A stretch of 19,966 bases of DNA from CAZYWA01 sp964650975 [NCBI: uncultured bacterium] (GCA_964650975.1 CAZYWA010000087.1:1-19966); one strand, 5' to 3'; numbered from the stretch's first letter, positions 6,910-14,790 are shown. Translations and numbers: made by a program. Notes: generated from the letters alone by a model not told the origin.

Positions 6910-7877
6910 TCGGCCGTCGCTTCGTCGAACAACCGGTCGAGGGCGCCGCTCGCTCGCCAGGTCGCCCCGCGCCGCGCCAGCGCCCAGGCGGCGCCCAGCG
7001 CGTGGCTCGGATCGGCGCCCGCCAGACCCCGGATCGATCGCGGCACCAGCGCCAGCCAGTGCCACGCCCGCCGCGAACGGCTCGCGAGATGCCGCATCAG
7101 CAACAGCTCGCGGTTCCGCCGGTAGACCGCGCGCCGCAGCCAGCGCGGCTCGGCCGCCACCGTCGCGTGACGTGAATGTCGGGCGAGAGCGGCCGGAACG
7201 TGGACGAATCCCCATCCGGGCTCGCCGCGTTGCGCGCGCGCCCGTGCCCGCAGCCCGAGGTCCACGTCCTCCCAGTAATAGGGCGCGAAGGACTCGTCGT
7301 AACCGCCGAGGTCGAGCCACCGCGAGCGATCGTAGAGCGCCAGCGCTCCCGACGGATAGTGAGGCTCGAGGGTCCGCCCGATCGGCACCGGCTGGGTGCG
7401 CAGCGTCGCGCGATGCCAGCCGAGACGGTAGAGGCTCTCGTCGATGGTCCGCTCCGCGGACTCGTGGCGGCGCGATCGTTCGCGGGCCGCGATCGCCGGG
7501 CAGGCCGCGAACCCGCCGCTCCGGTCGAGCGCGGCGGCGAGCGTCACGAGGCAACCACTCTCGATCTCGACGTCGTCGTTCACCACCGCCACCCAGCGCG
7601 CCTTGGCCGACGCAACGCCGAAGTTGACGGTCGGACCGAAGCCGCGGCGGCGCGCATGACCCTCGAGCCGCACCGGCACCCCGCCGATCGCGGGTGGCAC
7701 CAGGACCGGCCGCAGCGCCGCGTCGTCGATCACCACGATCTCGCTCGCCGGCCCGAGGTCCGCGAGATCCCGGGCGAGCGACTCGAGACAGCGCATCAGG
7801 GTCGCGGCGCCGCGCGTCGGTACGACCGCCGCCACACCCCGCTCGCTTGCCTCGGCGCTCTCGTTCACGCGGGCCAT
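6906..7877 (-). CDS. GT2-family glycosyltransferase
   Basis: About 323 residues, GT-A fold. Landmarks are VAAVVPTRG (15-23), EIVVIDDA (46-53), the metal-binding DXD-like VVNDDVE (98-104), PSGALALYDRS (175-185) and YYWEDVDLGLR (200-210), the ED-D-L catalytic-base motif typical of rhamnosyl- and related transferases. No membrane segments are evident, so it acts at the inner face of the membrane. The start may be ATG 7877 (13-base overlap with the upstream gene) or GTG 7868, which would give the same 4-base GTGA overlap used elsewhere in this operon; the two differ by three residues. With its neighbours it probably extends a surface polysaccharide. Confidence 0.88.
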   Translation of the reverse strand: MARVNESAEASERGVAAVVPTRGAATLMRCLESLARDLADLGPASEIVVIDDAALRPVLVPPAIGGVPVRLEGHARRRGFGPTVNFGVASAKARWVAVVNDDVEIESGCLVTLAAALDRSGGFAACPAIAARERSRRHESAERTIDESLYRLGWHRATLRTQPVPIGRTLEPHYPSGALALYDRSRWLDLGGYDESFAPYYWEDVDLGLRARARAQRGEPGWGFVHVPAALARHSRHATVAAEPRWLRRAVYRRNRELLLMRHLASRSRRAWHWLALVPRSIRGLAGADPSHALGAAWALARRGATWRASGALDRLFDEATAE

Positions 7878-9382
7878 CCGGAGCTCGGGTCGCGCGCGAC
7901 CCAGCGCTCGAACGCCCACGCGGCGAGCGGCCGGCGGTGCTTCCGCAGCAAGCGCCGGTGGCTCTCGATCCACGCGGCTCGCGCGGATACGGGCGCGTGG
8001 CGCGTGCTGCCTCCCTCGCGATGCGTGCCCACCAGGTAAGGCGCGCGAACCGCGCGAAAGCCTCGCTCGGCGAGCCGCTCGAAGAGATCGATCTCCTCGG
8101 CGTAGAGGAAGAAACCCTCGTCGAAACCGCCCACCTCCAGGAACGCGTTTCGATCGAGCAACAGGCACGCACCGACCGGACCCCCACCAGCGGCGCCCTC
8201 GCGAGGCGTGAGCCAGCCGGCCGTGCGCTGCGCTCCGCTCCGCGCGGCGCGCCACGCCGCGAGCACCCGCAGCGAAGGGAAGTGCACCCACGAGAGCGCC
8301 GCTCCACCGTCCGGGCGCGCGAGCCATCCACCCGCCGCCGCCACGGTCGGGTCGGAGGCAAACATCGCCTCGAGCGCCGCGAGCGCGCCGGGGCTCGGCG
8401 TGACGTCGGGATTCAGCACCCAGAGTCGCGCATGACGCGCGCGCTCCGCGGCCAGATTCACCGCGGCGCCGAAGCCGCGATTGGTCTCGCTGCGCAGCAC
8501 CTCGATCTCCGGAAACCGGGCGCGCGCGTCGTCCACCGCGCCGTCCGACGACGCGTTGTCGACCACCAGCACCTCGGCCACGGCGACCGGACCGCGCAGC
8601 TCACGCAACGCCGCGAGGCACGACACCAGATCGGGACCGGCCTGGTGCGCGACCACGATGACGCTCACCTGCGCGGCGCGCCGCACCGGCGCCGCACGCG
8701 AGCTGCGCCGCGCCAGCACCCGGAAGCCCTGCGCCAGAAGCTCGATCCGCGCCGCGCGCGGCACCAGTCTCGAGAGCCGGCCGCCCACCACGGCCAGAGC
8801 GTCCCATTGCTCCGCGTCGAAGCCGCACGCGGCCAGCCATCGCGCCAGGACACCGCGGGTCAGCACCGAGACATGACCGTGGTGCGGCGCCGGCAACCCA
8901 GCCAGCAAGCCGGTCTCGTCGATCGATCGCGGCACGCGGCCGCTCGCGAGCGCCGCCAGATGCCCGATGAACCGCGCATTCACGGTGCTGAGCAACAGCT
9001 CTCCGCCGGGCTTCACGACGCGCGCGGCCTCGGCGAGAAACGCCGCCGGATCCACCAGGTGCTCGATCACGTCGAGCGCCACGAACGCATCCGCGCTTCC
9101 GTCCGCGAGCGGCACTCCCCGCTCGAGATCCGCCGCGATTCGCGCGACCGCGCCGCCCTGCGCCCCCTTCGTCGCGAAGCGCTGCGCCACCTCCAGATCC
9201 ACGCTCACGACCTGGCGGAAGCGCGACGCGAGCACCCGATCGATCCCGCCCGCGCCGCTACCGGCATCCACGACCAGGCCACCCGGTCGCAGCCGAGCGA
9301 CCGCATCCTCGCCCTCGACGGCAGGCGCCGCGACATCGAGCGCCGCGATCGTCCGCCACGCGGCGTCGTAGAGTCTTCGCAA
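7865..9382 (-). CDS. Fused SAM methyltransferase - GT2 glycosyltransferase
   Basis: A 505-residue two-domain protein. Residues about 1-220 are a class I SAM methyltransferase: VVDAGSGAGG (37-46, SAM loop), SVDLE (60-64) and FVALDVIEHLVDP (100-112, motif IV-like). Residues about 238-505 are a GT2 transferase of WbbL/rhamnosyltransferase type: VSVIVVAH, VLVVDNASSDG (271-281), LNPDV (323-327, DXD-like), GPVGACLLLDRNAFLEVGGFD and LYAEEIDL (426-433). It probably both methylates and adds a sugar to one growing glycan. The only available start is TTG at 9382: upstream in frame are only seven usable codons before a stop that lies inside a 176-bp palindromic element. The insertion of that element may have set or shortened the N-terminus and replaced the native promoter. 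First gene of the operon. Confidence 0.85.
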   Translation of the reverse strand: MRRLYDAAWRTIAALDVAAPAVEGEDAVARLRPGGLVVDAGSGAGGIDRVLASRFRQVVSVDLEVAQRFATKGAQGGAVARIAADLERGVPLADGSADAFVALDVIEHLVDPAAFLAEAARVVKPGGELLLSTVNARFIGHLAALASGRVPRSIDETGLLAGLPAPHHGHVSVLTRGVLARWLAACGFDAEQWDALAVVGGRLSRLVPRAARIELLAQGFRVLARRSSRAAPVRRAAQVSVIVVAHQAGPDLVSCLAALRELRGPVAVAEVLVVDNASSDGAVDDARARFPEIEVLRSETNRGFGAAVNLAAERARHARLWVLNPDVTPSPGALAALEAMFASDPTVAAAGGWLARPDGGAALSWVHFPSLRVLAAWRAARSGAQRTAGWLTPREGAAGGGPVGACLLLDRNAFLEVGGFDEGFFLYAEEIDLFERLAERGFRAVRAPYLVGTHREGGSTRHAPVSARAAWIESHRRLLRKHRRPLAAWAFERWVARDPSSGWPA

Positions 9383-9396
9383 GGCCGCCGCGTTAG

Positions 9397-9572
9397 CCCG
9401 GGTTATTCATGAAAGCCCGTAGCGAGGGCGCCAAGCGTCGAGCAGGTTCGGGTGAACGCAGCCGCCTTGGTCCGCAGGCGTACGAACCGTACGTCGAGGG
9501 CCAAGGAGGCGAGTACGCCCGAAGATGCCGACGATCGGCGGCCGCAGTCGAACGCTTCATGAACAATCCGGG
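9397..9572. mobile_element. MITE-like 176-bp imperfect palindrome
   Basis: The ends are inverted repeats: the left end 9397-9416 reads CCCGGGTTATTCATGAAAGC and the right end 9554-9572, on the other strand, reads CCCGGATTGTTCATGAAGC (two mismatches and one gap). The arms continue to pair toward the centre (TTCGGG, CGCC and TTGG blocks match in order) and close at CGTACG-AAC-CGTACG (9479-9493), within two bases of the geometric centre. No transposase-sized ORF fits inside. A MITE or other foldback element explains it best; an RNA hairpin gene is possible. No flanking target duplication is obvious. Confidence 0.6.
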
Positions 9573-9596
9573 TCAGGAGCGGTGACTCGACTTCCC

Positions 9597-10862
9597 TCAC
9601 CAGCGGTAACGCCGGCCCAGGTAGCCGAACTGCTGCTCGAACGACGCCGGATCGGTCTTGGCGACGCTCGCGAGCCGCGCCAGCCGGTCCGGATCCTCGA
9701 AATCCCAGCGATTGAGCCGGATCATGTACTTGGCCGCGGCCTCGTAGCTCTCGGTCTCGGTGTTCACGTAACGCACCCGGGTGCGGCCTGTGGACGGATC
9801 GAGCAGCTCGGTGAAGAACATCGGCACCAGTCGGCCGGCCTGGATCGTGACCATGGCGCCGGTGCCGCCGCTCAGCAGCAGCTTGATGGCGCCGTAGCCG
9901 AGATCGCGCGTGTACTCGAGGTCGTAGGTCACCGGCGCCGCGCAGCGCAGCTCGTAGCCCACGTCCTTGCTCACGATGGTGCGTTTGAGCCCGCGCGCCT
10001 TGATGCGCCGCTTGACCTCGCCTTCGAGCAGCCGGCCGAGGTTCACTTCGGCGAGCCGGATGTGGCCGTGCTCGTCGCGCTCCACGTCCTTCAGGTCCTC
10101 GAGCTCCGCCGCGTCCATGCGCTCGGCCAGTCCCTCGGCGATCACCGCGACACCGTACGGGCGGCCCATGAGCTCGCGCTTCAAGATGCTGCCTTCGAGG
10201 ATGTCGGCGATCTCGCGCAGCGGAATTTTTCCCGAGCGGAAATCCTCGGCGATGATCGAGAGCGTCGCTCCCGCCGCCTTGCCCACGCTGAGCGCCAGGT
10301 GCCCGGCCTTCCGTCCCATCGCGATCACGAAATACCAGCGCCCGGTGGTGCGCGCGTCCTCCATCAGCGTGGCGACGATTCCCACTCCCACCTGCACGGC
10401 GGTGGTGAAGCCGAAGGTCGGCGTGAGCCCGGGAAGCGGCAGATCGTTGTCGATGGTCTTGGGGACGTGCACCACCTTCACGCGCCCCGCGGCCTCGGCC
10501 TCGATGCGCTGCGCCGAGTACGCGGTGTCGTCGCCGCCGATCGTGACCAGGTAGTTGATGCCGAGCGCCGTGAGCGACTCGATCACGTTCTTGAGCTTCC
10601 CCGGATCGGTGGTGGGGTTCTCGCGCGAGGTGCGCAAGATCGAGCCGCCGCGCAAATGGACCCGCGACACGTCGCCGATGTCGAGCTCGCGGATGTGGCC
10701 GAGATCGCGCTTCACCAGCCACTCGAACCCGTGCATCAAGCCGATGACCCTGAGGCCGCGGTTCCGCGCCTCGATGGTCGCCGCCGAGATCACGCCGTTG
10801 ATGCCAGGCGCCGGACCGCCGCCCACCAGGATGCCGACCGTCGGTGCTCCGCTCTCCGCCAT
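9597..10862 (-). CDS. Pyrophosphate-type 6-phosphofructokinase
   Basis: A 421-residue PfkA-superfamily enzyme interconverting fructose 6-phosphate and fructose 1,6-bisphosphate. Motifs: GILVGGGPAPGING (10-23), TIGGDDTAYSA (107-117), PKTIDND (134-140) and AMGRKAGHLA (181-190). ATP-dependent enzymes have Gly at the second position of GGD-G and at PGTIDND; here they are Asp111 and Lys135, the two residues known to block ATP and favour pyrophosphate. PPi use, which makes the step reversible, is therefore predicted. A strong ribosome binding site (GAGGTGA) precedes the ATG. It is divergent from the methyltransferase at 11140 and not in an operon with the glycosyltransferases, from which it is separated by the palindromic element. 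Confidence 0.93.
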   Translation of the reverse strand: MAESGAPTVGILVGGGPAPGINGVISAATIEARNRGLRVIGLMHGFEWLVKRDLGHIRELDIGDVSRVHLRGGSILRTSRENPTTDPGKLKNVIESLTALGINYLVTIGGDDTAYSAQRIEAEAAGRVKVVHVPKTIDNDLPLPGLTPTFGFTTAVQVGVGIVATLMEDARTTGRWYFVIAMGRKAGHLALSVGKAAGATLSIIAEDFRSGKIPLREIADILEGSILKRELMGRPYGVAVIAEGLAERMDAAELEDLKDVERDEHGHIRLAEVNLGRLLEGEVKRRIKARGLKRTIVSKDVGYELRCAAPVTYDLEYTRDLGYGAIKLLLSGGTGAMVTIQAGRLVPMFFTELLDPSTGRTRVRYVNTETESYEAAAKYMIRLNRWDFEDPDRLARLASVAKTDPASFEQQFGYLGRRYRW

Positions 10863-10866
10863 GGAT

Positions 10867-10873
10867 CACCTCA
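10867..10873 (-). promoter_or_regulatory. Strong Shine-Dalgarno of the phosphofructokinase gene
   Basis: GAGGTGA lies 4 bases before the ATG at 10862 on the minus strand. It is one of the few clear ribosome binding sites in the window and fixes the start. Confidence 0.6.
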
Positions 10874-10927
10874 CGCCCACCGATCAGGGCGATTCTGCGG
10901 TGTAACTCCTCACGAGCCCGGGGGCGA

Positions 10928-11034
10928 GCCACGGTCGGCCCCGTGGCCGTGTCGGCTTGGCCTCGCGCGAGGGATCGCGCGCGCTCCGGACGGCACTCTC
11001 GCGAGTCCGGCTGGAGGGCCACCGATCGGTGGCC
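10928..11034. repeat. Cluster of four hairpins in the divergent intergenic region
   Basis: Within 107 bases lie four inverted repeats: GCCACGG/CCGTGGC (10928-10934, 10941-10947); CGCGCGA/TCGCGCG with loop GGGA (10964-10981); CCGGAC/GTCCGG (10986-10991, 11005-11010); and the perfect 18-bp palindrome GGCCACCGATCGGTGGCC (11017-11034). The 277-base gap 10863-11139 shows no other gene. They may be operators for the divergent pair or a structured leader of the methyltransferase. Confidence 0.5.
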
Positions 11035-11139
11035 AGCGAACGAATGGAGACACCACCTCGGTGCTCGTTGACTCGCCGCGGCTCGCTGGTCGAAGATCCC
11101 GGTGCCGGCCCCACTCCCAGGCGGCCCCGAGGTCCCTGC

Positions 11140-12345
11140 ATGGCTGCCTGGCGCGTCACCGGTCGCTCGCCCTCTTCCGATCCTCCAGCGCCGACCGACC
11201 CACCGACCTTCACGCCGGCGCCACGCGGTATCGCCGAGCGCTCGCGCACGGCGCTCCGCAACGTGCTCGCCGATGACTTCTCGAGCGAACACGACTACGC
11301 GGCGAAGAACTCGGCGCGTTACCTCCACACCCTGAACGGCCTGCAACTCCGGGCTCGACCGGCGCCGACACGGATCGTGGACATCGGCTTCTATCCAGGG
11401 CATCTGGCGCGCGCCGTCCACGCCATCGTCGGCGGCGAGCTGCATGGCCTCGGCCCCCGCTTCCCGCCCGCCTTCCACACCGGCGCCCGCTCGCGAGGCA
11501 TCGCCCTTCACGAATGCGACGTGGAGCGGCGGCTGCTGCCGTTCCCGAGCGGCTCGGTGGACCTGATCCTCGCGACCGAGGTGCTCGAGCACCTGGCCGC
11601 ACCAGCCCTGATGCTGACCGAGTGCCGGCGCGTGCTCGCCCCCGCCGGCCTCTTGCTCTTGAGCACGCCCAACCTGCTGAGCCTACGCGGGCGCTTGCGC
11701 GCGATCCTCGGCCGCTCGCCTCAGTCCCACCTGTTCGGGATTCGCGAGATCTTCTGCCACAACGAATGGGTCCACCGACGCGAGTTCGTCGCTCACGAGG
11801 TCGCCGCGCTGCTCAGAGGCAGCGGCTTCGCGCTCCTCGACCTCCACACCTGGACTCCCACCCGGCTCGACCGGTGGAAGCCGCTCGGCGTACACGCTCG
11901 CGGCGCGCCGCTTCTGCAGCTCGGTGGCTCGATCCACGTCGCGGCCGTCCCCGACCCAGCGGGCCACGCCGCCGGCCGCGCCGGCGACCGAGCACGGCTG
12001 CGGACGGTGCCCAGCGCGCTCGATCTCCGCTGCGGCGAGAACGCGTCGCTCGAGGTCTCGATCGAGAACCTCGGCACCGAGATCTGGGACAGCCAGGCGG
12101 CGCGGCCGGTCAACGCCGGGCTTCATCTCCTCGACGTCGATGGCCAGGTGCTCGACCTCGACCTTGCGCGGGCACCGCTGCCGGGCACCGTCCAACCCGG
12201 CCAAACGGTTCCGGTCACGATCCCATTCCGCGGTCCGCTCGCACCCGGTGCCTACGTGCTCGAGGCCGACCTGGTCCGGGAGCACGTCCACTGGTTCGCG
12301 GACGATGGCTCGCCGACCGCGCGTGCCCTGCTACGGATCTCCTGA
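11140..12345 (+). CDS. SAM methyltransferase with C-terminal Wzt-like beta domain
   Basis: A 401-residue protein. The first half is a class I methyltransferase: RIVDIGFYPGHLARAV (SAM loop, with DIGFYPG replacing the usual DxGxGxG), VDLILATEVLEHLAAP (motif IV), LLLLSTPNLLS (post-motif strand) and an FGIREIFCHNEWVHRREF segment often seen in glycan or lipid O-methyltransferases. The last roughly 115 residues look like the beta-sandwich that follows many surface-glycan enzymes and Wzt ABC proteins: LRCGENASLEVSIENLGTE, GLHLLDVDG, LPGTVQPGQTV, PGAYVLEADLVREHVHWF. The ATG at 11140 has GAGGT six bases upstream; longer starts back to 10957 exist but would translate through the hairpin cluster. It likely methylates or caps a surface polysaccharide. 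It ends 12 bases from the convergent reductase gene. Confidence 0.8.
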   Translation: MAAWRVTGRSPSSDPPAPTDPPTFTPAPRGIAERSRTALRNVLADDFSSEHDYAAKNSARYLHTLNGLQLRARPAPTRIVDIGFYPGHLARAVHAIVGGELHGLGPRFPPAFHTGARSRGIALHECDVERRLLPFPSGSVDLILATEVLEHLAAPALMLTECRRVLAPAGLLLLSTPNLLSLRGRLRAILGRSPQSHLFGIREIFCHNEWVHRREFVAHEVAALLRGSGFALLDLHTWTPTRLDRWKPLGVHARGAPLLQLGGSIHVAAVPDPAGHAAGRAGDRARLRTVPSALDLRCGENASLEVSIENLGTEIWDSQAARPVNAGLHLLDVDGQVLDLDLARAPLPGTVQPGQTVPVTIPFRGPLAPGAYVLEADLVREHVHWFADDGSPTARALLRIS

Positions 12346-12357
12346 GCGGGCGCCGCG

Positions 12358-13455
12358 TCAGGCCTGATCGAAATCGACCGCGCAGCGGGCGGTGGTGGGG
12401 CGCGACTGGCAGGTGAGCACCCAGCACGCCTCGACCTCGGTGGCGGTGAGCGCGTCGTGGACCTTCATCCACACCTCGCCGTCCAGGAGCCGCGCGCGGC
12501 ACACGCTGCAGTAGCCGTCCTCGCAATTGGACGGCGTCTTGATGCCGGCGGCGCGCGCCGCTTCCAGGATCGTGGTGCCGGCCGGACATGGAAACGACTG
12601 CACCGCGCCGCGCAGCGTGACCAGGACGGTGGCGTCGACAGGCGCCGCGTGGGCACTGGCAGGCTCGGTCGCGAGCTCGACGCGATCGGGATCGTGGGGC
12701 GAGACGAAGCGCTCGATGAAGATGTGGTCGCGCTCGGTGCCGAGCTCGACCAGCGTGGCCTCGACCACGTCCATGAACGGACCGGGGCCGCAGATGTAGA
12801 AGTCGCTTTCCTGCCACTCGCGGAGGTGCTCGGAGACCCGCGGGCGATCGAGAAAACCGCGCTCCTGATCGAAGTGATGAACCAGCGTCACCCGCTCCGG
12901 GTGGCGCGCGGCGAGCTCCTCGATCTCGCGCTTGAAGATCGTCGCATCGGCGTCGCGGTTGGCGTAGACCAGCTTCAAGCGCCGCTCGGTGGTGACGAGC
13001 GCGGTCTTCAGGATCGAGAGCAGCGGCGTGATGCCGCTGCCGCCGCCCAGGAGCACGATCGGCCGGGTGCGCGGCTTGAGCACGAAGAGGCCCGCGGGCG
13101 GCAGCACCCGCAGCCGGTCGCCGGCGCCCAGGTGATCGATCAGCCAGTTCGACACCCGCCCTCCCGCCACCCGCTTCACCGTGACCTGGTGCTCACCGTC
13201 GGTGTCGGGCGAGCTCGAGAGCGAGTAGCAGCGCTTGAGCCGCACGTGGCCCAGGTCGACCTCGAGGGTCAGGAACTGGCCGGCGGCGTAGCGGAACTCC
13301 TCGCTTAGCGCGTCGGGGACCTCGAACACGAACGAGCGCGCGTCGCTCGTCTCCTCGACGACGCGCGTGACCGTGAGCTCGTGAAACGAGTCGTCGGCCG
13401 CCGCGAAGGCCTCGCGGCTGGCGGGATCGCTCGCGGTGGGCGGTGCGGTGCTCAT
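12358..13455 (-). CDS. PaaE/KshB-type FAD/NAD(P)H-[2Fe-2S] reductase
   Basis: A 365-residue three-domain electron-transfer protein. The FAD-binding domain shows RCYSLSSSP (75-83). The NAD(P)H domain shows GGGSGITPLLSIL (137-149) and YICGPGPFMD (220-229). The C-terminal plant-type [2Fe-2S] ferredoxin has Cys311, 316, 319 and 349 (C-x4-C-x2-C-x29-C). This order (reductase then ferredoxin) is that of phenylacetyl-CoA epoxidase PaaE and 3-ketosteroid 9-alpha-hydroxylase reductase KshB. It normally feeds electrons from NADPH to an oxygenase, but no oxygenase is in the window. The ATG at 13455 is preferred over 13497 because a perfect 20-bp palindrome lies just upstream, where an operator is expected. 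It could instead serve the AprAB-like module to its right. Confidence 0.9.
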   Translation of the reverse strand: MSTAPPTASDPASREAFAAADDSFHELTVTRVVEETSDARSFVFEVPDALSEEFRYAAGQFLTLEVDLGHVRLKRCYSLSSSPDTDGEHQVTVKRVAGGRVSNWLIDHLGAGDRLRVLPPAGLFVLKPRTRPIVLLGGGSGITPLLSILKTALVTTERRLKLVYANRDADATIFKREIEELAARHPERVTLVHHFDQERGFLDRPRVSEHLREWQESDFYICGPGPFMDVVEATLVELGTERDHIFIERFVSPHDPDRVELATEPASAHAAPVDATVLVTLRGAVQSFPCPAGTTILEAARAAGIKTPSNCEDGYCSVCRARLLDGEVWMKVHDALTATEVEACWVLTCQSRPTTARCAVDFDQA

Positions 13456-13464
13456 GAGCAACGC

Positions 13465-13484
13465 GAGTGAAACATGTTTCACTC
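13465..13484. promoter_or_regulatory. Perfect 20-bp palindromic operator candidate
   Basis: GAGTGAAACATGTTTCACTC is a perfect palindrome 9 bases upstream of the reductase ATG, with TATGCT (13498-13493, minus strand) just before it as a possible -10 box. Its core fits TNNAACNNGTTNNA, the site of the TetR-family steroid regulator KstR, and also the GAAAC-GTTTC half-sites of the fatty-acid regulator PsrA. A TetR-type repressor is therefore likely; none is encoded here. Confidence 0.6.
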
Positions 13485-13537
13485 CACGCGAAAGCATAGC
13501 ATGAGGCTCGGACCGCCCGATCGAGCCCCGCGGACGC

Positions 13538-13566
13538 GAGGGACGGTGTCCCGGACCGCGTCCCTC
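13538..13566 (-). terminator. Hairpin after the SGNH hydrolase gene
   Basis: GAGGGAC (13538-13544) pairs with GTCCCTC (13560-13566), and an inner GGT/ACC also pairs. With the repeat copy at 13595-13619 it fills the 184-base gap between the SGNH gene and the reductase. No T tract follows on the minus strand, so termination is only a possibility. Confidence 0.3.
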
Positions 13567-13594
13567 CGAGCCGCCTTCGCTCTCGATCCCAGGT

Positions 13595-13619
13595 GGAGGG
13601 CTGCGGTCCCTCGCAGCCG
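13595..13619 (-). repeat. Short palindromic intergenic repeat, copy 2
   Basis: On the minus strand this carries the same 25-base core as copies 1 and 3, with stem GGCTGCG/CGCAGCC. It lies 20 bases past the SGNH hydrolase stop. Confidence 0.8.
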
Positions 13620-13639
13620 CGGCGTCGCAGCTCGAAATA

Positions 13640-14752
13640 TCACGGCACGGCTGGAGACGTGCCTGCGAGTCGCGGGAAGTGCTCCCGCAGCGCCGTCTCC
13701 AGCGCTCCGGCGATGATCGCGTGGGCGCGAGCGTTGGGATGCTGGTCGTTCAGGTTCACGATCAGGTCGCGACCCTCCATCCCGCGAAAGGCCGGCGTGA
13801 GATCGACCAACGGCAGCCCGAGCCGCGCGCACTCGGCGGCCAGCGCCTGGTTGATGGCGCGATACGGATAGGTCCGCTTCCCCGCGACCGCGAGGTCGGG
13901 GACGTTGATCACGAGCGCATCGATCGAGCGGGTGCGCGCGGTGGCGGCGTACTCGGCGAGCCACGCACGGTCTCGATCCCACACCCGCCGCTCCTCTGGC
14001 GTGCCCGCCACGAACCCGTTCCGCGCCTCGACGATCCGGCGCTCGGCATCCGCCACCGACCAGCGGAATTTTCCCCAGCGCCAGAGCGCCGACCAGCGCG
14101 CCAGCCCGCCGCGCGGCGTGACGGCGTCGTTCACGGCCCCGATGAGCCGGTCGACCAGCGGGCCCATCACCTGGGCCTGGTCGGCATCGTTCACGTAGAA
14201 CGCGAGCACCGCCACGTTGGGCGACCACAAGAGCCCGCGATTCGCGAACAGGCTCACCTCGTTCGAGGTGTCGTACATCGGTACACCCGCGTTGAGCACC
14301 TCCCAGCCGCGGCCGAGCGAGCGCTCGAGCCGCCGCGCGAACGTGTCCTCCTCGTAGACGCCCTGACCGAAGGTCACCGAGTCGCCGAGCATCAGCACGC
14401 GCCGCACCCCGGCCGGCTTCTCGCCTTGCTGCTCGGGCCCGCGCAAGCCGAGCCCGTTGATGCGCGCCTCGATGCACCACGGGTACGGAAACTCGCGGCG
14501 CGCCTCGCGCACGTAGCCGTGGAGATCGGTCGGGTAGCACATGAGGTAAGACGAATTCGGGATCTGCACGAAGCCGATCACCGGGTCGGGCTCGGTATTG
14601 TGGCGGCTCTTGGTGAGCCGGAACGACGGCCTGTCCTCCGCGAGGTAGCGCGCCGCGGGAGCCAGCGCCGGCCAGCGAGCCACGCCCTCCGCCAGCGCCA
14701 CGCACATGAGCGCCAGCGTGGCGGTGAACGCGAGCTTGCGACGCCCGCTCAT
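13640..14752 (-). CDS. Membrane-anchored SGNH/GDSL-family hydrolase
   Basis: A 370-residue protein with an N-terminal hydrophobic segment (about 7-22), either a signal anchor or an uncleaved signal, so the body is probably periplasmic. The SGNH blocks are in order: block I LMLGDSVTFGQG (120-131, nucleophile Ser125), block II LNAGVPMYD (Gly156), block III FYVNDAD (Asn188) and block V LNDQHPNARAH, with the Asp336-x-His338 pair. It is probably an esterase or acetyl-transfer enzyme on glycans; the substrate is unknown. I chose ATG 14752 (MSGRRKLAF), because the longer frame adds a Pro/Arg-rich non-signal tail overlapping the upstream gene. It starts 38 bases after the [2Fe-2S]/ASKHA gene on the same strand and may simply be its downstream operon neighbour. 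Confidence 0.85.
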   Translation of the reverse strand: MSGRRKLAFTATLALMCVALAEGVARWPALAPAARYLAEDRPSFRLTKSRHNTEPDPVIGFVQIPNSSYLMCYPTDLHGYVREARREFPYPWCIEARINGLGLRGPEQQGEKPAGVRRVLMLGDSVTFGQGVYEEDTFARRLERSLGRGWEVLNAGVPMYDTSNEVSLFANRGLLWSPNVAVLAFYVNDADQAQVMGPLVDRLIGAVNDAVTPRGGLARWSALWRWGKFRWSVADAERRIVEARNGFVAGTPEERRVWDRDRAWLAEYAATARTRSIDALVINVPDLAVAGKRTYPYRAINQALAAECARLGLPLVDLTPAFRGMEGRDLIVNLNDQHPNARAHAIIAGALETALREHFPRLAGTSPAVP

Positions 14753-14790
14753 CGGCGCGCGTGACCCGCTGGCGCTGGCGGCGGGCACGG

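Noticed and set aside
7694-9412. A long plus-strand frame across the glycosyltransferase operon
   Set aside because: Low-complexity Arg-rich product antisense to clear glycosyltransferase domains.
9403-11592. A 729-codon minus-strand frame overlapping the phosphofructokinase in another frame
   Set aside because: The phosphofructokinase motifs are in the other frame; this one is Arg/Gly-rich noise.
13467-13482. Palindrome as a chromosomal parS (ParB) site
   Set aside because: parS has half-sites in the opposite order (GTTTCAC then GTGAAAC); here GTGAAAC comes first, and no par genes are near.
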